Below are positions 26,346 through 37,250 of a stretch of DNA of 64,000 nucleotides, in pieces. The number at the start of each line of letters is the position of its first letter. Positions within the stretch are counted from its first letter, which is position 1. Position numbers and translations under genes: made by a program. A model generated the notes under the pieces. It had not been told where the DNA came from. It was given only the letters and a program-made list of their open reading frames with translations, and searched no databases. Origin of the DNA: Sphagnum magellanicum (taxonomy: Eukaryota > Streptophyta > Sphagnopsida > Sphagnales > Sphagnaceae); contig CM038912.1 in assembly GCA_021904315.1 (NCBI GenBank), positions 6,845,061 to 6,909,060 on the forward strand. The letters run 5' to 3'.

Positions 26346-26769
26346 TTTACCATTTGGTGAAAATTCTCCAAAGGAAAAGAAATGTTGTGGAAGAGGTTTC
26401 AATTGTTACTTGGGCATTAACTAGTTAAACTTGAGAACTAAAAGACAAGAAAGATTCACCATCATGCATGGAGTGTGCAACACCATAAAACACTCTTGAA
26501 AAGAATTTAGTGTTAGAGGAGTGCAATTTCTATCAATGAAAACTCCCTCTTCTCCATGTGGAACATTTTACAATGTTATAATTATTAATATGTGTGATTG
26601 TTTCCAAGATAAAAACAAGTGTAAGTTGCCTATGCACCTAAAAAGAGTAGGTGGAAAATGCTTCTACATTTATACGGGTGACCCTTTTGTGATCCATGTA
26701 TCCATCATCACCTTGTGGTCTACAAATGTATAATTAATTATTTGCTTCATGCTTTATGTCAAACCAATG

Positions 26770-27165
26770 TTCATGGACAAGATTATTCTTGAAATGTGGG
26801 ATTTGACTTGTGTACTAATCACAAATTTAACATGCAACAAATTAATAATGAAAATCGTGCGAAGTTCATTCATTCATAGGCTTGTACATTTCACACATGA
26901 ATATTAAGTATTGAAAACACGTTTGACACACAAATACATGTGTTAACGAATGAAATATGAACCTATGACTGAACAATTAACACATGAATTTCACATCTTC
27001 TCGTAAATTCGTGTGTCAAATGTTTTCAATGCATGATATCAGTGTGTGAAATGTACAAATTATGAATCGACAAATTTTGCACAATTTTCATTATTAAGTT
27101 GTGAGATGTTAAGTTTGGGATTAATATGCCTTGCTTAGGTTCCTTATTTCAAAAATGTCCACACC
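26770..27165. mobile_element. Foldback (long inverted repeat) element
   Basis: The left arm (about 26770-26955) and right arm (about 26985-27165) are inverted copies of each other. Clear shared blocks are taataatgaaaatcgtgc, ttgtacatttcacaca, ttgaaaaca..tttgacacac and catgtgttaa. The right arm carries about 20 extra bases near the centre. Similarity is strongest at 26838-26940 against 27000-27104 and fades outward. It could be a foldback-type or long-TIR MITE; a transcript would form a long hairpin. Confidence 0.75.
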
Positions 27166-28832
27166 CTAAGACTTTCCTCTTTCCACCTCCACATTGACAT
27201 GATAATTTTCAATATGCACCAAATATGTATAAGGAATGGTTTGATTTTGAAGACCTTCTTTCATTTGAAGGTTGTAATGTCATAGCTTCAAAGGCTATAG
27301 CTTGAAAGCGAAGGCACAAAAATTAAGGGAAGTCCATGAAAATAAACCTTCCCAAACATAAAACATGAAAGGATTTTTAATCAAATGACAAAAGATTTGC
27401 ATTGAATCAATGAAAGGGTCTTTCAACTAATGAACAAATCTTCCATGCAAGGAGGTGCTTTCAACAAACAAAAAAAAAAAAACCTTAGATAGTTTTACAT
27501 GCTTGGAGAATTGGTATGGTCTACACTAATTCTAAATATTCATAAATTGTGTGACCTATTTGGTGTGTGCAATCCACCAATATGCATATATAATAATATA
27601 GTTTTGTAAAGATTTGTCATAACAATTCCTTTCCATTCCATTTTCTCACCTTATTGGGTTCATTGTCATCTCATAACTCTCTTTGCTCCACATTTGCCAC
27701 ATTAACCAAAGAAAGAGCTTTGAAAACAACTATAACAATTACAAGAGAAACTATGAGTTATCATAAGATGACATTTGTCACTTTTTAAAGTGGAACATAT
27801 TTATATTTAATAGTTAGGTAAAAGTTAGTTAGATTATTAATTTATTAACATTTAATAATTATAAATTATTTACCTATCGCAACTATGCAATCAATTGCTT
27901 TCCATTAGGCTGTTGTGATCCCAATTTATTGTATATACCTATGATAAGGTTTTTTTTTCAAATTCTTCAAGTAGGCCCATTGGTGTAAATCCATTAAGTA
28001 GCATTAAATGGTGATTGTCCTAGGTGGGCCACAACATTTTTACAAAAGTTCTATTACAAGTGGCGACTTAAAAGGTGCCTAGGTTTAAATTTGGTTAATT
28101 CAATTAATTTATTTAAAAAAATGAGCCCAAAAAATCTCTAAACATCACCAACTTTTTTTAAATTCATTTCCCAAAAAAAGGAAAAAACACACATTGCGAA
28201 AATTCTGCCCAAAAACAAAATGGGTTGTGACCACGGTTGCCCAATGGAAGAAACCCTAATTTTTTTAACCTTCATTTTGAACCTTTCACTTGTGAGTTCC
28301 ATGCACACATATTCCTGTAGACCAATCCCCTAATTGGAAACCCTATAAAAAGATGAGAAGAATGAAGTACCTAACCCCATAAATGGATGAAGTGGCACCA
28401 TTCCTCATTATCTAGTAGTAAGTTGCAACTGAGGAGGTTTCTTCTGAACTCCTTAGCCTAATGTATGTGAGAAAGAGCAAAGGAGAACTGAAGTTGAGAA
28501 TTTAGTTCATAACACGTATCCTGTTCACTCCTCTCTGCTTCATGCCCTAATTATTATGGGGGACAAAACTCCCTCCTCCTAGGAGTGTCAACAAAGCCAG
28601 AAGAGAATTTCAACACTGAAACCCACCTGAAATTAAATGCTTCAAGTCAAATGCTTGCACATTAGACTCATTGGGAGCTCCAGAGCCAGGAAATAAATTC
28701 CTCAGAGTTTTAGTTTTTGGGTTTTGATTACAGAGGCTCTGCCAGTTTTGAGGCGTGTGTGCTTTGGGGTTGTGAGTAGTGGTGGTGACTTGTGAGATGG
28801 TTAAAAGGGACTTAAAAATAACCTAATAATAA
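27166..28832. other. Intergenic DNA, no gene seen
   Basis: Mostly AT-rich, becoming more GC-balanced after 28200. No open frame of note and no recognised element. Confidence 0.5.
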
Positions 28833-28835
28833 TAA

Positions 28836-29018
28836 TGGTGTATTTCACACTTGAGATGTTAAGTCAGTGTTCAATGAAAACCTAGGTGGCATCATCATCC
28901 TAGATGGCACCCAATTGTTAAATGGGTGAAGGTAAGTTAAGTTTTAAGTCATAAATGACTAGCATGGTGTTAAGTGGATTCAACACTAGAGTCCCTTATA
29001 TCAAGTCTGAATGCACCA
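28836..29018 (+). mobile_element. PIF/Harbinger-like MITE, copy 1 (183 bp, TAA target duplication)
   Basis: Ends are TGGTGTATTTCACACTTGA on the left and the inverse of TGGTGCATTCAGACTTGA on the right, flanked by TAA at 28833-28835 and 29019-29021. A 3-bp TWA duplication is diagnostic of PIF/Harbinger insertion. Most of its length matches, in inverted orientation, the element at 43123-43327, for example the block aaaacctaggtggcatc. There is no coding capacity. Confidence 0.82.
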
Positions 29019-29021
29019 TAA

Positions 29022-31320
29022 TATATATATACTTTAGTTTGGAAGGTTGCCTCCTTGGGCTGTGGGCAGTGTGCACTTGCTGTCATCCAAAAGAAGAAAA
29101 TAATGGCTGATCAAACAAATAATTGAACTTTTTTTTTCCCCTTAAATTTGGGGTTTGCTCTTCTGGATAGGACTCCTTGGATAGGACTCCTTGGGTCCTC
29201 TCTCTCTCTCTTTGTTCCTTCTTTTCCCCCTTTTGCTGGGTGTTTTTGTTTAATGAAGTTTTCCAGGGTTTAGTCAATTAACTATTAACACTTCAATGCC
29301 CAATTCACTTCAATAGTTGGCTGCTTTTCTGGCTCCCTGTGAGTTTTCTTGGGCTAAGCTCGGTAAGATTTGAGTTTGTACAAAACATATAATGATTGTT
29401 GAAGGGCAGATAAGAGGGGGTTAAAAGGGGGGGGTTACATGTAGGGTAATACCCTTGGAGTGGGGCATTGCCTGAAGGAGGGCCCATGGTGCCAAGGTGT
29501 GGGCCTGCCTTTTGGTGCTGCCCCATTCTGAGGGTGTTATCGTTCATAAAGCTGAACCATGAAATTGAGCTTAACAGCCGGCCAAGATGTGCTGCCCTCC
29601 TAGGGTGGGCTCTTCCACTCGGATGCATGGTTTTTGTAATACCCTCCATACAAGTGAAAGAGCTTGCCTATCATACAAAACAAAAGAGCTTGCCTCGAAG
29701 AGTGATAACCTGTCCTTCAAATAGACTAGTGGATTTCTGTGAAGGATTTACATCGTTTTTACAGCATGCATGGCAACAAGTTCTTGGACACAACCTGCCC
29801 TGCTTGGGCATAAAGAACTGATATAGTTTGTGTCTGCAACTTATGGATTTGTAAGGTGTACCTTAGAGGCTAAGTGGAAGATTAATTTTTTGTAAGGTAC
29901 TTGCAAATACATAAGAAAAATTAGGTCAAGTTTTTTTTTATTATACTTAGCTAGATACCTTAGCATCATAGCAGTTGGTGTCCATTAGTGGTGAAGGGAA
30001 AAGTGTGTCCCTCCCAAGTGAGCCAGGGCCGTAGATTTTACTTCAAAATAGGCTATGTACCTTGGAAATTTGGAATGGGTGAGGCTAGGTAGGTACACAA
30101 CTTTTGCCTAGTTATCCACCAGAATGGACCAGCAGCCCCCCTGGAATGGATGAGGCCAAGTACTACAACCTTTGTCTTACCCACCAGAATAAACTGGGCC
30201 ATCCATCACCTAGTCTAGTACATCATCCAGCTGGCATGGATGATTTTGGAATGTGCAATCTCAACGATCACATCCAAGCCATTGATCGGAAAATAGTAGG
30301 TAGGTAGACCCAAGAAGAACCCTGTGAATTGTGCCTTGTAAGGCCCACAAGAAAACCATTTTGGTGGAGGAAAACGTGTGTCCTTCCTTTTTTGTGAGCT
30401 TGGATGGAGGTGAGCTTAGGAAGCTTTGACCTTTTTAATGCATACAGAGCTTAGTACATATCTAATCACTGTGGTTAGTTGTGGCCTATGGGCCAGGAAA
30501 TGCAATGAAAAAGTGTAGCCTAAAGCAAACCTCATTCATCCTTCATCGTGCAGTGGCAGGTTTAGGGTTTTAGACCAGTTCTGATTTTGATTTTTATTCC
30601 GCACATAATTGGAACCAACAATTAACTATATGTTAGAACTTGATTATAGTCTTTTTCATTTAAAAGAAAAGAAAAAAAACCTTGGTTCCAGTTACACACA
30701 TAAATCAAACTGCAAACCCAATTTTGGGTCCAGGATTTACATTACTCACATGCTATGTCATCTTGTCTATACCTGCTATGCCGTCTTGTCAGTACCTGCT
30801 ATGTCTTCTTGTCAATACAGAGTAAAGGAGAGAGTGAGAGAAAGACAAGAAATGGTGCAGCCATGGTCTTCAACTTAGCAGTGATTGACAGCATTTCCTA
30901 TGAATTGCATATTGTTCAACAGACATGAAAAACTGTACAAGTGATGCTGTGCAGATCTCCTCCTGAAGATTGTTGGTATCTATTTCAGCCACAACAGAAT
31001 GAGCTTCTGGCAAGAATTGCCTCACCAGACACCATGCTTTAAAAGCTCATTGAAGATGGACTACAGACAAATACAGCATCGGCCATTCATCTACAAACCT
31101 GGCTCTCCAACATACTCTGATACTGGACAATAACTTATTCTACCAAAAGGGTTGTGCATCCACTGCTTGCAACCCTGGGCTTTTCAGGTCTGTGTATCAC
31201 ACTGTTTTTCTGCATTGGCTGTTACTACATTGTAACATTGTTATTGCTTTGAATTTCCTGTTTCTTCCTCCAATTCTAATACCTTCCCATTCACCTACAT
31301 GACACCTAGCAGATTGTGTT
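29022..31320. other. Intergenic DNA and 3' flank of ACX2
   Basis: Contents are a CT microsatellite (about 29198-29211), an imperfect 68-bp duplication around 30073-30200 (ggaatgggtgaggctaggta / ggaatggatgaggccaagta), and a 23-bp triplicate listed separately. The region next to 31320 is probably the ACX2 3' untranslated region. No gene was recognised; frames such as 29468-29821 look non-coding. Confidence 0.45.
30751..30819 (+). repeat. 23-bp tandem repeat, three copies
   Basis: TGCTATGTCATCTTGTCTAT-type units start at 30751, 30774 and 30797 with exact 23-base spacing and three to five differences between copies. Confidence 0.9.
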
Positions 31321-34300
31321 TTAGTCAAACCCCACATAATGTGAGTACTCTGAGTATTGTCCAGATTGCAGGCCAATTGGTGCACGCAACAGTGAATCTG
31401 GAATGGCAAAGCCATCAACAAGTGAACCTGCCACTCCTCGCACTTCAAAGCTCAGCCACTCCACAAGTCGGTGGATAGCCTGCAATTCAGACAAAACCTT
31501 GCAAAGCTTCAGGTGGGCACTGGCAGTTTCCAGAGATTCAAAGAGGTGAACTTCCAACTGCTCTCATTTTCGAAATCTCCTATTTTTTATCCTCTTGACT
31601 GAAATGCAGAAATGTCTGGGGAATGAAATTGGCTACCTACATAAAGAGACCATAGCAAGAACCTTGAAATTCATTTAGTGGGAGAACTCAAAGACGTCCA
31701 CAAGTAGAGCTGCCTTTGAAGCTTTCCTACCTTGGCTTTGTTTGGTGCAACATAGTCTTGGTTGCGGTAAGTGCCAATGTCCTTCCAGATGCGGTCTAGT
31801 GCATATAGGTCTCGCACCAAGTTCAACACTTTCTTTGTGTCTTTGTCCTCACACCTGATGGCTCCATTCCAAAACACAACAAAGAATCAGAACAGGGCAT
31901 CATACATGTACTGAATGCACTACCAAAATCTCGTCAATGTCAACTGGGTAGATCTAACAGTTTACACTAAAGTGAAGATTCTGCTTTATGACATAGACTA
32001 TGGATGTCTTCATCTGAAAATCATGCTATTTAAGGACCTAACCAACTGCCTTTTAGGCACAGAAATGCCTAATATAGCCAAGTGAGGAAGCCCTAGTCTT
32101 GAAACTCACCCATCCACTGCGTCAATGAACTTGGCCAGAATAACTGACTCAATGTGGGACTCAGCCAAGGTAAGAAGGTGGTTTAGGCAGCGATTCCATG
32201 CTCCAAAACTACCCAATCGCTTGGAGTGCTTCCTCAGTCGTAAGGCTGCTGTGTGCAACAGTCTTGCTGTACGGTACTGCAGGGAAGATCACAATAACAG
32301 ACCTCAATTAAGAGTTCTATTCAGGAGAGCTTGATTGCCTAACCCTGTGGTCAGACCCCCCAGTTTCTATGGACAACTAAAACTTCCAATTAGGACAGAA
32401 AGAAGTGGGGGTTTGGTGTGTTGGGGGGGAGGGTGGGGGCTGGGAGGTGTTTTCAGGTAAGGACATGAAGAAACTACACACTCTTACCTGAAAAGCATCA
32501 AGTTGAAAATGAGGGTCACGAAGGTGTGCATGTCCATCCCTGTGTGTCACCACAGGGTTCGTCTGTGACAAGTAAGTGCCCATGGAATTCCTTAGGTAAT
32601 TCCAGGTTACACTAAGTGCTCCTCCTTCAAACTTTGCCTTGTATTGTTTCAGCAAATCTGCTGCCACCTGCAGTGGGAACGTCTAGCTTCCTGAGAAAGT
32701 GAAATGTGGGATAAAACTTCACATGAGAGTTTAGCTTCATCATTACAGAAAGGAATTGCAGGACAAGGAGACAGCACCTGCTGAAGAAGAACAGTATTGT
32801 CCCCCTCAAATGTTTGGAAGATGTCATGGTCATTCCGAAGGCCACCAAAACGGTTCACTGCTGCATACCCATGCCCACCACATGACTCTCGACAGGTGTT
32901 CAATGCTCTTGCAGTGTAAGATGTGATATAGGCCTTCAGCCCCGCTGAGAGAGCGTGGACATCAGCTATCACCTCATCATCATGAGTCTTCTTCATCTCC
33001 CCGTACTTTTCAACCTACACAACAAGAACATGCAGTAGTTGAGAACTTGATGTTCCAAGAATGTGGTGCACACTTGTGCCTTCCTATGGAGTTCCAGCAA
33101 ACTACAGTGCAAATGCCATAGAGAGATTCATGCACTCTTTCATCAACAATCACTCCTGCTTTGATCTCCTCAGCATAAAAATCAAAGAGGTTGCCAGGCA
33201 CTTGATATCACCAGTGCAAGCAGAGACACCATGTCAGTCACCACATGGAATACAAAAAATATGAGAAGGCTTACCAGATACTCAGTTGCAAAATGGAATG
33301 CATAGGCACTGGAAAGAAGTGGCATCAGCTTTTGCTGCTGTGACTGGTAGTCCAGAATGCTGATTTCTGGCTGGTTTGGGGGTCCAAACTGCTGTCGAAT
33401 CAATGAATACCTGAAACAACAAGAATCATTTCAGAATGCAAGTTGAACCTGACCACCCAGAAGGACAACTGGTACCTAGATAAGTAAACAATCCAAGAAT
33501 TCTTACCAAAATCCAAATTGTGTTGAAAATCCAAATTACTTAGTTGATTAAGATGGCTTTCTTCAAAATTCTGTTAAGATATGCTAGTTTCATGGAGTTA
33601 GCTAACTATTCTGTACTCATAAATGCCACTGGCAAAAGAAATGGACACAACTGCACTGAGTGTCATGTTGCAGTCATGCAGAAGCGAAGAAAGCCATGTG
33701 AGCTGCTTAGAGTAATACTGTCAAAACCATCACATGCATTCCCATCTGAAAATTACAACACGATAGACTGCAAGACCAAGTCCTTACCTGATGGCGATAG
33801 TTGCTGCAGCCTTCAAAACTCCAACTGACCCATATGCTAACCCTACACGGCCACCCACAAGCTCCCCCAGTGTTGCTGCAAATTGTTTATTAATGGTAGG
33901 AAGAATACTTGTGTACTTTCCATCTCTTGACACATCACCAAATCGGTTAAGCAAATTGTCTCTTGGAATTCGAACATCGTGGAACCGGAGGGCCCCATTA
34001 TCCACCCCATTCAATCCCACTTTGTAGCCACAGTCACGAATCTCAATTCCAGGCAGAACTGCATGATCTTCAAGGGAACGTATTGGAACAATGAAGGCAT
34101 GAACACCCATGTCAGTGTCAAGATGAGAATCTGGAGATGGCAGGCACAGCCGGGCAAACACTGTGGCAAACTTTCCATGAACAGCAGCATTTCCAATCCA
34201 CCATTTGGTCGCTCCCTCATTGGGGGTATTAATGATAAATTCATCAGATATGCAATCAAAAGTTGCTGTAGTCTGGATTCCTTGCACATTGGACCCTGAT

Positions 34301-36177
34301 GACAACCCATGTGGTGAGAATAAGAACTACAGATTCAAGACTACAGTTTGCTTGAAGCATCTCATTCTGTAAATGTCAAAACACAACAGTCAAGGCAGAA
34401 TATGCCTGGAAGACTTCTTCAATTGGAACTGAATGATGTTATAGAGAGTAGCAAAGGAAGGCCTACCATGGTGAAGCTCAGTCATGGCGAAGCAGCCTGG
34501 ATACCTCAAAGTGGAGATACCCTCCAGGTACTTGTCACGATGCTTCTGTGTCCCCAGATTTACCACTGAGCCACCCCACAAGCTGTCCCCATCACATTCA
34601 CAAAGAAACATTCTTCAATTGGTAGTAACAGAAAACAAAATAAGCAAAAAAAAATCCAAGCAAGAAAGGCTGGTTCTCTGTGGGTTAGGCATCATAACCT
34701 ACTCACTACTTACAATAGTTAATGATCAAGTCAAGAGGATGGCAGGACCAGAAAGACTGACTGTCAAGAGCAGAAATGTGTCAGAAAAGGTTCCAGAAAC
34801 AGGATAGCAATCAAAACTAACCCAGGAGGAAAAAAAATCATCACCTACCTACAGATGGAAAGACATGCATTTCCTCAAACATACCTATTTAATTCCAAAA
34901 AAACCTCCACAACAACAATTTGATGGTAACATGAGAACGAGTGCAGTCATAACCTCATGAGAGTTGCTCACAAAGTGTCAGACCATCACCTTCATCATGA
35001 ATAGCAGTGATGAGCTGCAATGACTCCCCATTGACTTCATAAGCTCCCAACAGTGGGTGCAGATAAGTATATGATTATCTGACCAAGATTTTAGGCAAAC
35101 CATTATGACAAAATTTGTGTCCTGAGTTTCTGTTGCATTTCCACTAGCAACAGGATGATCAGTCATGATGATTGGCCAGCACTCAAGAGACATAGCTCCT
35201 TCTTCAAATACGTGGGATCAATCATCAAGGAATGAGCAAAAGAGTGACTGTTGTTACTTCAAAGTTTCATACATGCATGTTTCAAACATGAAGGAAACAA
35301 GCTGATGTACAAAGAGAGTGATACCAGGGACATGATTTGAGCAAAGAAGATTTAGGAATCACCTAAATTGCACTCCCAGTTTGATGGCGAGTGACATATC
35401 AATGTAGCCAACCGCCTCCAGCAGTGCAAAGTATTGACCTGGATCCTCCATTAAGTATTTCATGGGATTCACCCCTGCCTCCCTTACTAGAGCCAGCAAT
35501 TGCTTGTATGCCAACTCTCGGTGCTGCTCCTTGGTAATCTCCACAGGAGTCTCAAGGTCTGGCCGTTTCAAAAAGAAGTCAAGTACCTTTTGTCTGTCTT
35601 CTGGATACCCTCCTGCAACATTTCCAACCCTCCGCCCAAAGAGCAAGTCTCACAACTCATGAATTGTGCTTTTGTATGAACATGCTTGCTGTCAACTAAC
35701 TCATAAGAAAATGAACAAAGGGTGTAGTAATGCATGCACAAGACCTCAAAGAAGAACAAGCAATCACACTGAGGAGAAAGTAGGGACACATGAGTGCATC
35801 TAAATCCTACAATTCTCAACACAGAAATAAGATAGATTTTGTGAAGAAGGATATCCAAAACGGGTACTTCCTTGATACAATCAGTAGAAAAAAATCCTTT
35901 TAGACAAGAATTCAGGGGAAGAAGCGGCATGCAGTTTCCCCCTTGCCTTTGGGAAACGATCCTCACCTGCCATGAGATGTGTGAGCACCGAGACGCTGAC
36001 AGGGCGCTTCGACACCTTGGCTGCAGCAGCACACACTTCTGCTGCAAGCTGCTCATCTTTCATTAGACTTGTGGCGCGTAAGTGGGATGCAATCCTGTCC
36101 AAGCGTCTCTGCGAAATCTCGTCCGCAGCAGCCATGGCACGAATTGCCAGCGATTGCTCCTCCACTGCTAACGCCAT
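31321..36177 (-). CDS. ACX2: Peroxisomal acyl-CoA oxidase, ACX2 type (long-chain)
   Basis: Ten exons on the minus strand: 36177-35967, 35612-35363, 34582-34467, 34295-33788, 33410-33275, 33014-32778, 32667-32488, 32276-32110, 31854-31731 and 31479-31321. All introns are GT-AG and phases agree; the product is 695 residues, close to Arabidopsis ACX2. ACX2 oxidises long-chain acyl-CoA to trans-2-enoyl-CoA with FAD, passing electrons to O2 (H2O2), the first step of peroxisomal beta-oxidation. An N-terminal PTS2, RLDRIASHL (residues 25-33), fits R-[LI]-x5-H-L; the C-terminus (SHYVGFD) has no PTS1. The FAD/substrate motif [15 protein letters not shown] starts at 184. The catalytic base is expected to be E477 in [25 protein letters not shown] lies near residue 620. 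The protein looks intact. The start is the second in-frame ATG; one 12 codons upstream (36213) or the one at 36135 are alternatives, and all keep the PTS2. Confidence 0.96.
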
Positions 36178-36900
36178 TACTGAGAAAAATTCAAGCTGCG
36201 AACTTAGTCGCACAATCGAAGCTGCGTGCAGGCTCGGAGAAAAAAAACCCTAATGAACTATCAAAACTGTTCGCAAATCTCCGAGATCTCACTCTGACTG
36301 CACAGCTTTCATGGTTGTTCAGACCTTCCTCAATCTAAGGCAAAAATACATACATACATACATATACTCCAAGAAGTACACAAACAAACAGGAAAGCTTC
36401 GCCTTCGTGAAATGATCTACTTGCAAGAAAGAACAAAGCTTCGGAAGCGAACCTGTTGCAAGAAAAAATCCAGTTCCCGCCCGTTCGCAATTCAAGGACT
36501 TGATCTCAGGCCATATCTCACCGAATTCCGCAACGTAAAGTGCGTAGGATGCGCGTTTTCGTGAACCGCAATCTGTAGAGTCATCAAATCGCACGAGGAG
36601 AAGAAATCGGAGGAGAAAACGGTGCCGAAGATGATGATGATGATGATGCGTGAATCGACGAAAGCGCAAAGCGAGGGGAAAAAAGTTGACGCCGTTACGC
36701 AAGCTCCGCGGCACGGCCGGTTTTTCCTTTCGCCGAACGGCCAAGAATCGACAGGTCAAAACTCCGAAGAATAAGTGGACCCGGAGCAATCTCTGCGTCT
36801 TTTCGCAAATCAACTGGATAAGTGGAAATGGAGCAATATATCATCAGTCTTTTTTACTGCGAGTCAATTTGCATTCTTTCGATTTTTGGTGCTTTTATTA
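36178..36900 (-). other. 5' flank of ACX2
   Basis: GC- and CpG-richer than the surroundings, with an ACAT microsatellite (about 36346-36365) and a GAT microsatellite (about 36629-36648). It probably holds the leader and promoter. No TATA box is assigned. Confidence 0.45.
36245..36253 (+). promoter_or_regulatory. Telo-box (AAACCCTAA)
   Basis: AAACCCTAA lies 68 bases upstream of the ACX2 start codon. This motif is common in plant promoters and leaders of growth-related genes. Function here is not shown, and the motif also occurs by chance elsewhere in this AT-rich window (for example near 40484). Confidence 0.3.
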
Positions 36901-36903
36901 CAG

Positions 36904-37250
36904 TAGTTGCATTTTCTCCCAATTCTTTCCAATATTTTTTTAATTCATATTTTTTAAATAATTATCTTTCTATTGGTTTTTTCCCCCCCCTCTTAGTTGC
37001 ATTTTCTCCCATTTCTTTCCACTATTATTTTTTAATTCATATTTTAAAAAATAATTATCTTTCTAGTGATTTTTTTTTTGTTTTTTCCTCTCTTAGTTGC
37101 ATTTTCTCCCATTTCTTTCCACTATTATTTTATGATTCATATTTATTAAAAATAAATTATCTTTCTAGTGATTTTAATTTTTTTCCCTCTCTTAGTTGCA
37201 TTTTCTTCCATTTCTTTTCACTAATATTTATTAAAATTGATATTTTGCAT
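36904..37250 (+). repeat. T-rich tandem repeat, 90-100-bp unit, about 3.5 copies
   Basis: The block tagttgcattttctcccat begins at 36904, 36994, 37094 and 37193. Each is followed by ttctttccactattatttt, ttcatatt and attatctttctagtgatttt-type text. The array makes an open frame of 161 codons (36822-37307) that is a by-product of T-richness. Confidence 0.9.

Noticed and set aside
35568-36056. 162-codon minus frame overlapping ACX2 exons 1-2
   Set aside because: Shadow frame running through exon 1, intron 1 and the start of exon 2 out of phase with the real protein.
36319-36813. 164-codon minus frame with a His run upstream of ACX2
   Set aside because: The His run comes from a GAT microsatellite, the rest has no family features, and it sits in the ACX2 promoter/leader zone.
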